NCBI GenBank assembly: GCA_963743705.1
Contig: CAVUQS010000012.1
Span: forward strand, 62,001 to 126,000
From: PALSA-243 sp963743705
Lineage (GTDB): Bacteria > Acidobacteriota > Terriglobia > Bryobacterales > Bryobacteraceae
Length of the DNA stretch: 64,000 nt
Direction of reading: 5' to 3'
Below are positions 38,457 to 47,570 of this stretch, piece by piece. Numbering within the stretch: the stretch's first letter is position 1; each line of letters begins with the position of its first letter. The translations under genes were made by a program, and so were the position numbers. Below the pieces are notes generated by a model. That model searched no databases and was not told where the DNA came from. It was given only the letters and a program-made list of their open reading frames with translations.

Positions 38457-39347
38457 ATGCCCAAGTTCAGCGCACGACGGTTTGCCGCTTGCGCCGCATT
38501 ATTGACAGGCCTTGCGCAGGCTGCGTCCGCCGATGAAATTCTTATCGCCGACGGGAAAGCCCAGCCGGAAAGTTTGACGATGGCGGGCGGGATACTGTTC
38601 GTCGGGAGCGCGGTCACTCCGTTCGTCTACAAGGTGCGCCCAGGCTCGGCCACCTCCGAGAAGTTCGTAGACGCGAGCGCTGAAGGCGCGGGCACCTTTT
38701 TCTACGGCATGCTTGCCAATGCCGCTACCAACACGTTGTGGACGTGCCAGCTCACCCCAGTGCCAGACACAACGCCGGTGAAGCGCCACACGGCTGTGAG
38801 GGGCTTCGATCTCTCCACCGGCGCCCAAAAGGTTCGTTGGGACCTGCCCGGAGAGAACAGCACCTGCAACGATTTCTCGGTTGGACCGGATAAGGCGCTG
38901 TACATCAGCGACACCTCCAACAGCAAGATTTACAAGCTGCCGGCCGGCTCTTCCACGGCCGAACTATTCCTGGAAGATCCTGCTACGCTCCGCGGCATCG
39001 ACGGTATCACTTTCTTGAACGGCACGTTGTATGTGAACAATGTGATCTCGAGCAAGATCTACCGAATCCCGATGAGCGCTGCGGGCAAGGCCGGGCAACC
39101 GGTAGAGATCCAGCTGGATCAGCCCATAAAAGGGCCGGATGGCATGCGCGCGGGCAATGGTAAGCTGCTCGTTGCCGAGAATGGCAACGGCAGGATTTCC
39201 GTGATTACGGTCAACGGCGATACGGCGACCGTCACGGTAATCAAGGAAGGGCTCCAGACGCCCACCGCGGTCGAGCCCGCCGGCGACACGATTTGGATCA
39301 CCGAACGCAGGGCCGGCAAGGCAGTGTCTATGCCGATGCCAAAATGA
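38457..39347 (+). CDS. Exported SMP-30/NHL-like beta-propeller protein
   Basis: A 296-residue exported protein. The signal peptide is residues 1-25 (FAACAALLTGLAQAASA). The rest is a six-bladed-propeller type sequence with repeated strands such as GGILFVGSAVTPFVYKV, DKALYISDTSNSKIYKL, NGTLYVNNVISSKIYRI and NGKLLVAENGNGRISVI. It resembles gluconolactonase/SMP-30 proteins, but catalytic metal ligands are not clear, so a binding role is as likely. An adequate GAGGAG ribosome-binding site lies before ATG 38457. The PQQ-type dehydrogenase gene follows 58 bp downstream in the same direction. Confidence 0.8.
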   Translation: MPKFSARRFAACAALLTGLAQAASADEILIADGKAQPESLTMAGGILFVGSAVTPFVYKVRPGSATSEKFVDASAEGAGTFFYGMLANAATNTLWTCQLTPVPDTTPVKRHTAVRGFDLSTGAQKVRWDLPGENSTCNDFSVGPDKALYISDTSNSKIYKLPAGSSTAELFLEDPATLRGIDGITFLNGTLYVNNVISSKIYRIPMSAAGKAGQPVEIQLDQPIKGPDGMRAGNGKLLVAENGNGRISVITVNGDTATVTVIKEGLQTPTAVEPAGDTIWITERRAGKAVSMPMPK

Positions 39348-39405
39348 TAAAAGAGAATGGGGAACAAATCCCTGTCGAGCGCTTGAGAATCGAGGAGAAC
39401 TAAAG

Positions 39406-40638
39406 ATGAAATTGGCGAAAGCGGCGTGGCTTTTTACCCTGGCGTCCGTGGCGGCATGGTCGCAGGTTAATGTGGGCCAACAGAAGCCCGAAGCCAGCCT
39501 GCCCTTCACCATGACGACGGTGAGCACGTTTAAACTGCCCTGGCGGCTGGCCTTCCTGCCCGATGGGCGCATGCTGATCACCGAAAAGGTCGGGCCCGTT
39601 TGGCTGGTGACACAGCAGGGAGAGAAGATCCAGGTGGAGAATACGCCCAAGGTCTATTTCCAGGGCCAGAGCGGCATGCACGGCGTCTTTCTATCGCCCA
39701 AATACGCCACCGACCACAGCATCTATCTCACGTATGCCGAGCCGGGCGAATATGGCGGCGGGCTGGCCCTCGCGCGCGCCAAGCTGAACGCCACCGCCAC
39801 TACGGCTAAACTCGAAAACTTCGAGGTGCTGTGGCGCCAGTTGCCCACGGGCAGGGGCGGACAGGAAGGCGCGCAGATCGCTTTCTCGCCCGATAACCAG
39901 TATTTGTTCCTTTCGGTTGGCGACCGCCAGCGTATGACCCCGGCCCAGGATCCAAACCAGCCCGAAGGCAAGATCCTGCGCCTGACGCTGGACGGCAAAC
40001 CCGCGCCCGGCAATCCCAACTTCGGCAAAACCGGCGCTACCGAGATTCCTCTGATCGACCCGCCCACCGACACCGAGACCGCCAAGACCCAGAAGGTGGT
40101 AAGCACCTATACCTTCCCCGGCCCCAACCTGACGCCGGCCGAAACCTGGGCTAGCGGCGTCCGCACGCCCTACGGACTCGCGTTTTCCCCCACCGGCGAA
40201 TTGTGGGAGGTGGAGCATGGTCCGCGCGGCGGCGACGAGCTCAACCTGATCGAGAAGGGCAAGAATTACGGCTGGCCCCTCGTCTCCTTCGGCATGAACT
40301 ATAACGGCGTGCCCATTGACAAGCCCGACACGCGGCCCGACCTGGCGCAACCCGTGCTTTATTGGGCTCCGGTGATCGCGCCCGGCAATCTGATGTTCTA
40401 CCGCGGCGACCAAGCTTTCCCGCAATGGAACGGCAACGGCTTTGTCAGTGGCCTTGCGACCAAGGCGCTGGTCCGCGTCATCTTTGACGGCCATGGCGGC
40501 GCCAAAACCGCCGAGCGCTGGGATGTGGGCAAACGCATCCGCGATGTGGAACAAGGCCCCGACGGTTCGCTGTGGATGCTGGAAGACGCCAATCCGGGCG
40601 CGCTGATCCATGTGACACCCCAGATGGGCACGCACTAG
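39406..40638 (+). CDS. PQQ-dependent aldose sugar dehydrogenase-like protein
   Basis: A 410-residue exported propeller enzyme of the glucose/sorbosone dehydrogenase family (soluble PQQ glucose dehydrogenase / YliI-like). The signal peptide ends near residue 20 (VAAWSQ). Landmarks: LPWRLAFLPDGRMLITEKVG, GQSGMHGVFLSPKYA (PQQ-site His), GRGGQEGAQIAFSPDNQYLFLSVGD (calcium/PQQ loop), WASGVRTPYGLAFSPTGELWEVEHGPRGGDELNLI and GKNYGWPLVSFGMNY. It oxidises aldoses in the periplasm, passing electrons to quinones or cytochromes. PQQ synthesis genes are not in this window. Confidence 0.9.
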   Translation: MKLAKAAWLFTLASVAAWSQVNVGQQKPEASLPFTMTTVSTFKLPWRLAFLPDGRMLITEKVGPVWLVTQQGEKIQVENTPKVYFQGQSGMHGVFLSPKYATDHSIYLTYAEPGEYGGGLALARAKLNATATTAKLENFEVLWRQLPTGRGGQEGAQIAFSPDNQYLFLSVGDRQRMTPAQDPNQPEGKILRLTLDGKPAPGNPNFGKTGATEIPLIDPPTDTETAKTQKVVSTYTFPGPNLTPAETWASGVRTPYGLAFSPTGELWEVEHGPRGGDELNLIEKGKNYGWPLVSFGMNYNGVPIDKPDTRPDLAQPVLYWAPVIAPGNLMFYRGDQAFPQWNGNGFVSGLATKALVRVIFDGHGGAKTAERWDVGKRIRDVEQGPDGSLWMLEDANPGALIHVTPQMGTH

Positions 40639-40649
40639 GCGCGGCGAGT

Positions 40650-41900
40650 CTACTTTTTCTTGCCCGGCGGATCGGGCCAGCCGCTGACGTTTGCGGGGTC
40701 GGCCAGCACGGTCAGCGAGAACGGCGTTTTCACGAAAGCGTCGGCCGTTCCTTGAAACTCAATCACCGTTCCCGGGTCGGCGGCATACGGGAACGGCGTA
40801 CTTACTCGTAGCGTCACTTCTTCGGCCGTCGCGCTGCTCACGCCCAGGACGATTTCGTTCGGCTTAGTAGCCGGATTGCACCGTACGATTGTTCCGCGCA
40901 GCTTGGGCAGCGGCGCGGGCTTTAGCGTATCGGTGAAATACTTGTCACCATCCGGCCCGTTCAGTTGCCGCGAGATTCGCAGCCACGCGCCGAGCTCCGG
41001 ATCGGCTTGGTTCAGTTGCTCTTCGGCCCTGCGCTGGCGGATGACTTCGGCGGATTCCACTTGAAAATCGGCCGGCGGAAACGCGGCGGCGATCGCGCCG
41101 GCTTTCAGCTTTTCGACTCCATCCAGAGCGCCGTGATAGTTGGCGTACAGGCGCTCGGAAAGCTCATCCACTTGGCGGCGCCACGCTTCCGCCAGCGCGC
41201 CATCGCCTTTCAGGGAAGCCGCGCGGCTGAGCTGCCAGGCGGCGGGAACCAGACGATCCTCGGCCGCCAGCACATAGCCGAGCCAGGAAGTGATTTCGGC
41301 GCTCTTCGGGTCTTTCTGCAGATAGGCGGTGAATGTTTTTTCGGCCGCGGGGAAATTACCGCGCTGCCATTCCACCCAACCCGTGGTGCGATTGGCCAGC
41401 AATTCGGCGGCGGCTTTCTGATTCCGCCAATCGGCATCGGGCATTTCCTTCGGCTTTTGGTTGGCGGCGAAGTAGACATCCAGTTTCGCGAGCAACTGCT
41501 GCGCGGCTTTTTCGCCGGCGGCGAGAGTCTCGGGCTTGGCGTCCTTCATTTCGGGCGTCAAGAGCGTACACCAGTAAACGCCCACCAGATTATCCGGCTG
41601 CTCGGCCGTCATCTCACCCGCTACGCCGAACATGCTGGCGTTGTCGCCCGAGGCTTGATACGCAGCCAGAAATAGCTCGCGCCGCATCTGGCGCATTTCG
41701 CTTTTGGGATACTGCTGCGTCCACTGCTTCAGCATCTCCAATTGCTTTTGCGGCGAAGCTTCGACGCGGATCTTCAGCGCCAAATCGTATTCCTTGCGGT
41801 CGGTCCATCCCGGCGCCGCCCAGGCGTTGGCGGCGAGTGCGGCCAGCAGCGCCCACCGGGCGCTCCGCGTGACAATCCGCTGTTTTGACATGGCGTTCAT
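40650..41900 (-). CDS. Exported TPR-like protein of the caspase operon
   Basis: A 416-residue exported protein. The signal region is residues 1-28 (ARWALLAALAANAWA). The middle (about 45-280) is made of degenerate tetratricopeptide helices (KQLEMLKQWTQQYPKSEMRQMRRELFLAAYQ, FPAAEKTFTAYLQKDPKSAEITSWLGYVLAA). The C-terminal 100 residues form a beta-rich domain (LRGTIVRCNPATKPNEIVLGV, EVTLRVSTPFPYAADPGTVIEFQGTADAFV). No enzyme motif. Its ATG overlaps the stop of the caspase gene (ATGA at 41897-41900), so the two are translated together. Confidence 0.75.
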   Translation of the reverse strand: MNAMSKQRIVTRSARWALLAALAANAWAAPGWTDRKEYDLALKIRVEASPQKQLEMLKQWTQQYPKSEMRQMRRELFLAAYQASGDNASMFGVAGEMTAEQPDNLVGVYWCTLLTPEMKDAKPETLAAGEKAAQQLLAKLDVYFAANQKPKEMPDADWRNQKAAAELLANRTTGWVEWQRGNFPAAEKTFTAYLQKDPKSAEITSWLGYVLAAEDRLVPAAWQLSRAASLKGDGALAEAWRRQVDELSERLYANYHGALDGVEKLKAGAIAAAFPPADFQVESAEVIRQRRAEEQLNQADPELGAWLRISRQLNGPDGDKYFTDTLKPAPLPKLRGTIVRCNPATKPNEIVLGVSSATAEEVTLRVSTPFPYAADPGTVIEFQGTADAFVKTPFSLTVLADPANVSGWPDPPGKKK

Positions 41901-43630
41901 TTCTTGATGGTGATGGTCTGCGGCGTTCCAACGGTGATTTCCACTTCCTGGGTATCAATCACCTTGCCGTCGCGCATCGTCCGGATTTCGTACTTGCCGG
42001 CCTGCACCGAAAGTTTCGCCGGCAGCTTTTGTAGCTGGCCTTCGTAGAGCACCGGCGCCTGGGCATCCGAGCCTTCGATTTGCAACAGGCCGCTGTTAGC
42101 GGCGGCGGCGCCGGTAGTGGCGCGGCGGATCGCCAGATTGCGCGTCTCCGAACTCGGTACCACCTCAATATGAAAAATGTCCTTCAACAGTTGCGACATC
42201 GCCACAGGAGGATTCACGGCAAGCTGCCCGACCGCATCGGCGCCCTGCGTCGCATCGGCGGGCGGCGGAATGGGCGGCGCCTTGGCATCGAGATCGTGAA
42301 TAAAGCGCGACTGATCCACAGGCGAACTGGCCAGTACGCGGCGACCGCCATCCCAATCGGGCATGCCGAAGCGCGTGCCGCCGAAGACCTCTTCCATGGG
42401 TGGAGGCGCGGGGATGGGAGCGGCCGCCACCTGCGCCGCCGCTGGATTCACCGCTTTCAACTCCGCGAGCATCTTGACAGCCTTGGCTGTGGCTTCAGTC
42501 GCGCCGCGCACTTCGACAGCTTGCAGCAGGCGCACGGCCGGATCGATCTGCTCCAGCAGCAGGTAGCTGTTCACGCCGCCGAAGGCCGCGCCCGTCGAAA
42601 ACGGATCGAGCTTCACCGCCGCCTCATAGGCCTGCGCCGCGGCCGCGTAATCACCTTTTTCGAATGCCGCTTGCGCGTCGCGCCGCGCCACGAGATATCC
42701 GCGGCGAGCTTCCGCAGCGGCCTGGAGACTGCCGCCGGCTTTTCTAACGATGACTTGATTCAGGCTGGCGAGAGCGTCGTCCCACTCCTCATGCTGTTCG
42801 TAGCCCTTGGCGTCGGCCATCCATTTGACTGCCAGGCTGGCCGCGCTGGCGGTTTCGGCGTTGGCGGGCGGATGGAAATAGAAGGTTCCGCTGAGGCTGG
42901 AGAGCTTCCACGGAATCTGTTTGCCGCCAGTTTCAGCGGAGACCGTGGCCCCCACATGATTGACTACTTCTTCGATGGTCAAGCCGGGCTTCGCGATCTC
43001 CAGCGCCAGAGCTTCGGTGAAATAGCTGTTGCGGCCGTTGGGATTATCGGCGGCGGTTTGACCGGGACCCGTGGAGAATACGACGTAGCTTTCGTTGGGC
43101 GCGTTCTGCGGCTGCGCAAGTCCTGCCGTTAAGGCGTTCTGCTGCCCGATGGGATTGCTGCGGCAGGCGTCCAAAATTACCACGCTGCGTTTGGGGCGGT
43201 TCTTGAGATTCTCGAACAACTGAGCGACCGAGAATAACTTGAACTTGGCAGCCACTACACTAGTCGCGGCTTCAAAATCCACCGGTACGAGGAAGTTTTC
43301 GTTCTCGATCTGCACGCCATGGCCGGCGTAAAAGAACAGCGCCGTATCCGCCGGGCCCAATTTCGCTACGAAATCTCCGACACCGGACTGCAACGCCTCG
43401 TGGCTGCTGTTCTCGATCTTCGTGACGCGGAATCCGGCTTCCTTCAGCGCGTTTTCCATGATGCGCGCATCGTTGACGGCGTTCTGCAGAGGGCTCGCGA
43501 CGTAGGAATTGTTGCCGATGACGAGCGCAAACCGGTTGCCTTCCTCCTGCGGCGAAGCCAGCGCCACCGAAGCAGCCAAAGCGGCTAGCGCGGCGGCGCG
43601 GCGAAGTGTGAACTGAGCGAAGTACCGCAT
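41897..43630 (-). CDS. Exported caspase-family (C14) protease with TPR and C-terminal beta domain
   Basis: A 577-residue protein. The signal peptide (about 1-26, RRAAALAALAASVALAS) is followed by a p20 caspase domain: FALVIGNNSYV, His104 in FFYAGHGV and Cys156 in VVILDACRSNP form the dyad. A TPR-like region at about 265-390 includes WDDALASLNQVIV and EKGDYAAAAQAYEAAVKLDPF. The final 80 residues resemble a PEGA-like beta domain (LSVQAGKYEIRTMRDGKV). Metacaspase-like enzymes usually cut after Arg or Lys; export places this one in the periplasm or outside. It is the second gene of a three-gene set with a large exported protein and a TPR protein. Confidence 0.9.
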   Translation of the reverse strand: MRYFAQFTLRRAAALAALAASVALASPQEEGNRFALVIGNNSYVASPLQNAVNDARIMENALKEAGFRVTKIENSSHEALQSGVGDFVAKLGPADTALFFYAGHGVQIENENFLVPVDFEAATSVVAAKFKLFSVAQLFENLKNRPKRSVVILDACRSNPIGQQNALTAGLAQPQNAPNESYVVFSTGPGQTAADNPNGRNSYFTEALALEIAKPGLTIEEVVNHVGATVSAETGGKQIPWKLSSLSGTFYFHPPANAETASAASLAVKWMADAKGYEQHEEWDDALASLNQVIVRKAGGSLQAAAEARRGYLVARRDAQAAFEKGDYAAAAQAYEAAVKLDPFSTGAAFGGVNSYLLLEQIDPAVRLLQAVEVRGATEATAKAVKMLAELKAVNPAAAQVAAAPIPAPPPMEEVFGGTRFGMPDWDGGRRVLASSPVDQSRFIHDLDAKAPPIPPPADATQGADAVGQLAVNPPVAMSQLLKDIFHIEVVPSSETRNLAIRRATTGAAAANSGLLQIEGSDAQAPVLYEGQLQKLPAKLSVQAGKYEIRTMRDGKVIDTQEVEITVGTPQTITIKK

Positions 43631-43641
43631 AATGCCTCTCT

Positions 43642-46047
43642 TTACCGGAATGTCACCTGTCTCGATCGATCGTCGAGGCTCGGGTCCCGGTCGGCCACTG
43701 CCGCGGCGAGACGGCCGCCGGTGTAGTTGTAGCGCACCTTGGATGACTTACCCTGAGATTGAATCTCCTCTGAGACGAGCCGGTTGTCCTGATACTGCAT
43801 CGTGCGCTCGTAGACCTTGGTTCGATGCGCCGCATCCGCGCCCTGATATGCGCGAATCGCCAGCAGCTTCTGACCATCCCATTCGAAATCCGTCCATTGA
43901 TCGGTCGGCGCGGATTTGGGATCTGCCACTTCGCGCGCCTGGCGCACGCGGCCCTGATCGTCGTAGGTCAACTGGAAGAAGTGGACCTTGTCCCAAACGA
44001 AGGGATCGAAGAAGCGGTTGCCCGCAATGCCGATCGCTAAGTTCTGATTGGTGAGCTTCTGAATCGCGACGGGATCGGCGTAAGGGTTGCTCGAAAGCCG
44101 CACGAGAGACCGGCGGAATAACTCGTCCGGGTCCGCCGGCGCCGCGCCGCGCGGATCGCTGCCGCCTCCAGCCCAGGTGACTCCGGAAGTGGGGCTGTCA
44201 TAGCCGAAACTGACGCGTTGCTCGCCGGTGATGTGCTGATCCTTTTCAAACGACGGAACGATCGAGCGGAGACGGTCGCCATCCCAATCGAACGCGAGGC
44301 TGAGTTTGTTCGAGGCCTGGATGCGATCGATCTTGGCTTGAAACGCGCCGGAGGCCGGATCGTATAGGATGCCCGCCGGCAGCTTGCGCGCCGAGAGCCA
44401 GTTGGGCGCGCCGCCATCGGCGGTTTTGGTTTCGCGAACTCCACTCAACAACTGTCGAACCGCGGTGCGCTCGTCTTCATTGGCATCGAGATTCGTGGTG
44501 ACGTCCAGATAGACTTGCAACGCGACGCGGCTGGATTTGGCATCGCGCAGAATCAAGCCGAGGCGGCCGGCCCAGAGAAGCATCTCCGTGTCCGTAGCGT
44601 TGGCCTCAAGACCCTGCTTCACCAGATCGTTCGCCAGATGAAAATTGAACGCGGCGTAAGCCTTGCGCACCTGGCTGCGCATGTCGTCAAGCGTATTGTC
44701 GCGCTGGAATTCCAGGGTGGCGCGTAGTTCGCCCGCTTTCTTGCGTTCTTCATCCACCGCGCGCAGGTCGTATTGATCGAGCGCCGCCAGCGCATCGTGG
44801 AACTGGTGTAGAGCGCCCAGCACTTCGGCCTTGCGCAGCAGCATATCAAGATTGCTGGGGTCGATGCGCTCCGCGTCCTGCACTTCGGTCAGTGCGCGCT
44901 CGGGTTTCTTGACATTGAGATCGAGCCCGGCACGCTGCAAACTCGCCGCGATGGCGGAGCGTTCGCCCGGCGTCAGAGCTTTTCCCGAACCCTGATGGTT
45001 CTTCGCCACCTGATTGGAATAATCGCCCCACGCCGTGCGCACGGACTGCCGCAGTACGGTGTCCGACGGCTTGCGCATGCTGGCGAGCCGGTATTCGCGC
45101 CACGCCGCGCCATACTCCCGCTCTTTGTTGCGCTCCTCGCCGGCCTGCTGATGCGACTGCAAGCTTCGCTTCAGCGCGTCGGTGTGCATGGAAGCCATAT
45201 TACGAAAGGCCGCCCGGTAGCGTTCGAAATCGCCATCGCCGAGCAGGAAGGCGTCCCACTCCCCGCCCGTCGCAAGCGTGCGCAGGATGGCCTTCTTCTG
45301 GTCGATCCATTTGCGCTTCTGTTCCAGCGTGTCGCGCAGTTGCTTCTGCTCGGACAGGTTCGGATACGCGGCGAGCGACAGCTTCGCAAACTCGAGCCCC
45401 TGGTCGAGCGCTTCCACACCCGCGGCGCCGCTATCGAATTGTTCGAGACGCACGCGCATCGCTTGTTCCACCGAACGCTGCAGCGTGACCATGGCGGGGT
45501 CGGCGCCATAGGCCTTTGCGGCTGCGGCGGAGAACGCGATCTGCGTGGCAAACGCTTTGCCCTTGCCGCTGATGAATTCCAACTCACGCGTATCGGCGCA
45601 AAGATGCGCCAACTCCTCGACGCCGCCGGGGAGGTACGCCGCGAACTCGGCAAGGGGAACGTCGGTGGGCGTTTTGTCGTTGGCGGCTTTCTTGTACACG
45701 ATGCGCGAGGCGCGCCAGATCGCGGTCAAGTCGGACGGCGTGCCTTTCGGCAGGCCATCGGAGATGAAATACTGCGGCGCACCATCTCCATAGACGGCGA
45801 GCGCGTTGGCGTCGCCATCTTTCAGGATTGTCCCGGAGAGTTTGAAATTCGGAAGCTTGTTGAGCGGTGCGCCCAGCTTGGGTTGGCCGCCGATGTTCAG
45901 GACCTTTTCATGCGTGCCTACCTGAAGACTGAACGCGTCCACGAATTGCACGCCGTTGGCGGAGCGAAGCACGAGGACCCCCGCGTGGGCGCAAGCGGAC
46001 GCCAGCAAGAAGACGGCGGCGAAAGCTGGGATTATACGATTTCTCAC
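43642..46047 (-). CDS. Large exported protein of the caspase operon, unknown family
   Basis: 801 residues from GTG 46047, chosen because it opens directly on a signal peptide (RNRIIPAFAAVFLLASACAHA) and has GAGGGG upstream; 22 further codons upstream are open without support. The N-terminal 150 residues are beta-rich (GVLVLRSANGVQFVDAF). A long helical middle (about 180-560) has TPR-like features. The C-terminus has short beta repeats of the YD type (VHFFQLTYDDQGRVRQARE, VYERTMQYQDNRLVSEEI, KVRYNYTGGRLAA). No named domain is recognised with confidence. It ends 11 bp before the caspase start. Confidence 0.72.
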   Translation of the reverse strand: MRNRIIPAFAAVFLLASACAHAGVLVLRSANGVQFVDAFSLQVGTHEKVLNIGGQPKLGAPLNKLPNFKLSGTILKDGDANALAVYGDGAPQYFISDGLPKGTPSDLTAIWRASRIVYKKAANDKTPTDVPLAEFAAYLPGGVEELAHLCADTRELEFISGKGKAFATQIAFSAAAAKAYGADPAMVTLQRSVEQAMRVRLEQFDSGAAGVEALDQGLEFAKLSLAAYPNLSEQKQLRDTLEQKRKWIDQKKAILRTLATGGEWDAFLLGDGDFERYRAAFRNMASMHTDALKRSLQSHQQAGEERNKEREYGAAWREYRLASMRKPSDTVLRQSVRTAWGDYSNQVAKNHQGSGKALTPGERSAIAASLQRAGLDLNVKKPERALTEVQDAERIDPSNLDMLLRKAEVLGALHQFHDALAALDQYDLRAVDEERKKAGELRATLEFQRDNTLDDMRSQVRKAYAAFNFHLANDLVKQGLEANATDTEMLLWAGRLGLILRDAKSSRVALQVYLDVTTNLDANEDERTAVRQLLSGVRETKTADGGAPNWLSARKLPAGILYDPASGAFQAKIDRIQASNKLSLAFDWDGDRLRSIVPSFEKDQHITGEQRVSFGYDSPTSGVTWAGGGSDPRGAAPADPDELFRRSLVRLSSNPYADPVAIQKLTNQNLAIGIAGNRFFDPFVWDKVHFFQLTYDDQGRVRQAREVADPKSAPTDQWTDFEWDGQKLLAIRAYQGADAAHRTKVYERTMQYQDNRLVSEEIQSQGKSSKVRYNYTGGRLAAAVADRDPSLDDRSRQVTFR

Positions 46048-46168
46048 GTTCCCCTCAAACGTACTCCTAATCTTAATAGCGTGCCGGGAGCCCGGCAAGG
46101 GCCATGGGTACAAGGGTACTTGGGGGAAAGCCGGGGAATCAAGCGGGGGTGGAGGCGGCTAAGCGGCC

Positions 46169-46566
46169 CTATCGAACGGCCCCCGCGAGTTCCTGACGCC
46201 GTTGAAACAGGCCCGCAAACGCGGAACGACGATGGAAGAAAACGGCCGCCCAAAGAACCGCGACCACCACTGCCAGTGGAAGCCCACTGGGCTCCATAAA
46301 GGCATGGAAGCAAAGGATGTTGACGATCACCGGCGCCAGCAGCGTGAGCGCCAGCGGCACATAAAGATCGATGAGGAGCAATACCGCGGGGATCACTTGC
46401 ATCAGGAAAATCACGCTCAAGTAGTGGGAGACAAATAGCGCCCCGATGAACTGCCCGGCGACCCCGCCTGGGCGGCCATTGGAAGAAAATGCAGGAAGCC
46501 ATTCAGGCCGAAAACGAGAAAGATGAGCCCGAGCAATAGCCGGGCACCGACGGAAACGATTCTCAT
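46169..46566 (-). pseudogene. DoxX-like small membrane protein, frameshifted
   Basis: From ATG 46566 the first 34 residues read MRIVSVGARLLLGLIFLVFG and onward to LHFLPMAAQAG. The rest, from VAGQFIGALFVSHYLSVIF to the stop at 46169, is in the next frame. The two join perfectly if one G is restored in the GGGG run at 46462-46465. The full product would be about 132 residues with four membrane helices, as in DoxX-like proteins. A homopolymer miscall is a serious possibility. Divergent from a MarR regulator, which probably controls it. Confidence 0.75.
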
Positions 46567-46585
46567 AAACCAATCTCCTTGTTAG

Positions 46586-46610
46586 TTGACATCAATTATA
46601 TTTATGTCAA
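46586..46610. promoter_or_regulatory. Inverted repeat between DoxX-like and marR genes
   Basis: TTGACAT (46586-46592) and ATGTCAA (46604-46610) form a 7-bp inverted repeat with an 11-bp AT-only centre, overlapping a TTGACA -35 for the plus strand; a TATACT lies at 46611-46616. It is a natural MarR operator position, 20 bp from the DoxX-like start and 40 bp from the marR start. Confidence 0.6.
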
Positions 46611-46649
46611 TATACTTGATATTCTACACTGGGGATCGGATTCAGATTC

Positions 46650-47111
46650 ATGAAAAAAACCTCCGCCGAGGCGGTTCACCTTTGGCTGATCTGGCTAAAG
46701 GCCACGCAAGCCCTCACCAAATATGCCGCGGCAGAGATTGTCGAGAGCGGCCTCGGCGAGTCCGACTTTCGCGTCTTGGAAGTGCTGCTGCACAAGGGGC
46801 CCCTGCCGGTAAACACGCTCGGCCCGACCGTAAACTTGACGCCCGGATCGATCAGCATCGCCGTAGACCGTCTGCACCGCAAGGGCCTCGTAAGCCGGAC
46901 CGAAAGCGCTGACGACCGCCGGGTGCGGATCGTCGAACTCACCCGGAAAGGACGCGACCTGATCGTCCCCGTCTTTCAGAAGCACTCCGCAACTATGAAA
47001 GAGGTGTTCTCGGAATTGACCGCGGAGGAATTCCGGGACCTCGAAGCCGCGCTCAAGAAGGTAGGAAAGCGCGCTCAGACGCTCTGGGAAACCCGCACGC
47101 AGGATAGGTGA
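46650..47111 (+). CDS. MarR family transcriptional regulator
   Basis: A 153-residue winged-helix regulator. The DNA-binding core is about 35-105: DFRVLEVLLHKGPLPVNTLGPTVNLTPGSISIAVDRLHRKGLVSRTESADDRRVRIVELTRKG. The RTESADDRRVR wing is the family hallmark. Flanking helices at both ends form the dimer interface. It is divergent from the DoxX-like gene across an inverted repeat, so local repression and autoregulation are expected. Ligand unknown. Confidence 0.93.
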   Translation: MKKTSAEAVHLWLIWLKATQALTKYAAAEIVESGLGESDFRVLEVLLHKGPLPVNTLGPTVNLTPGSISIAVDRLHRKGLVSRTESADDRRVRIVELTRKGRDLIVPVFQKHSATMKEVFSELTAEEFRDLEAALKKVGKRAQTLWETRTQDR

Positions 47112-47164
47112 GACGCCGCCCGATTTCGCCGCGCGGTGGTTGGAGAATGGAAAGGAAAAGCGGA

Positions 47165-47254
47165 TGGCGGAGAGGGGGAGATTCGAACTCCCGGACCCCG
47201 TGAAGGGTCAACGGTTTTCGAGACCGCCGCAATCGACCACTCTGCCACCTCTCC
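47165..47254 (-). tRNA. tRNA-Ser (CGA)
   Basis: A 90-nt class II tRNA on the minus strand. Acceptor arms GGAGAGG and CCTCTCC pair perfectly. The anticodon loop is CTCGAAA, giving CGA (reads UCG). A long variable arm precedes the T-arm with GTTCGAATC. CCA is encoded at 47167-47165. It stands alone between the MarR gene and a toxin gene. Confidence 0.95.
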
Positions 47255-47309
47255 GCGACAAATTCAGTGTAGCATGGGCGTTTCCGGGTCCCCGATTACA
47301 CTAGCCTTC

Positions 47310-47570
47310 TCACTCGTAGACCTCGCGGCGATGTGCAATCCTCGTCACGTTCACCACCTTCGCCACATCGTCGATGATGTACACCACGCGCCAGTCGCCG
47401 ACGCGAACGCGCCAGTGATCTTTGTAGCCCTTCAGTTTTTTGCATCCTACTGGCCGAGGAGTGCTGCCGAGAGCCTCAAGCTTGCGGATGACGCGCACCA
47501 GCACGTTATCCGGTAAAGCTTCGAGTTCCTTTCGCGCGGCCGGCTTTACCTCAACGGCATAGCTATTCAC
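47310..47570 (-). CDS. RelE/ParE-type toxin
   Basis: An 86-residue toxin of the RelE/ParE superfamily. The typical core is ARKELEALPDNVLVRVIRKLEALGSTPRP, then KKLKGYKDHWRVRVGDWRVVYIIDD and the terminal basic strand VTRIAHRREVYE. The R and H residues near the end and the RVGDWRVVY strand suit an mRNA-cleaving RelE-like enzyme. Its start overlaps the antitoxin gene by 8 bp. Confidence 0.9.
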   Translation of the reverse strand: MNSYAVEVKPAARKELEALPDNVLVRVIRKLEALGSTPRPVGCKKLKGYKDHWRVRVGDWRVVYIIDDVAKVVNVTRIAHRREVYE

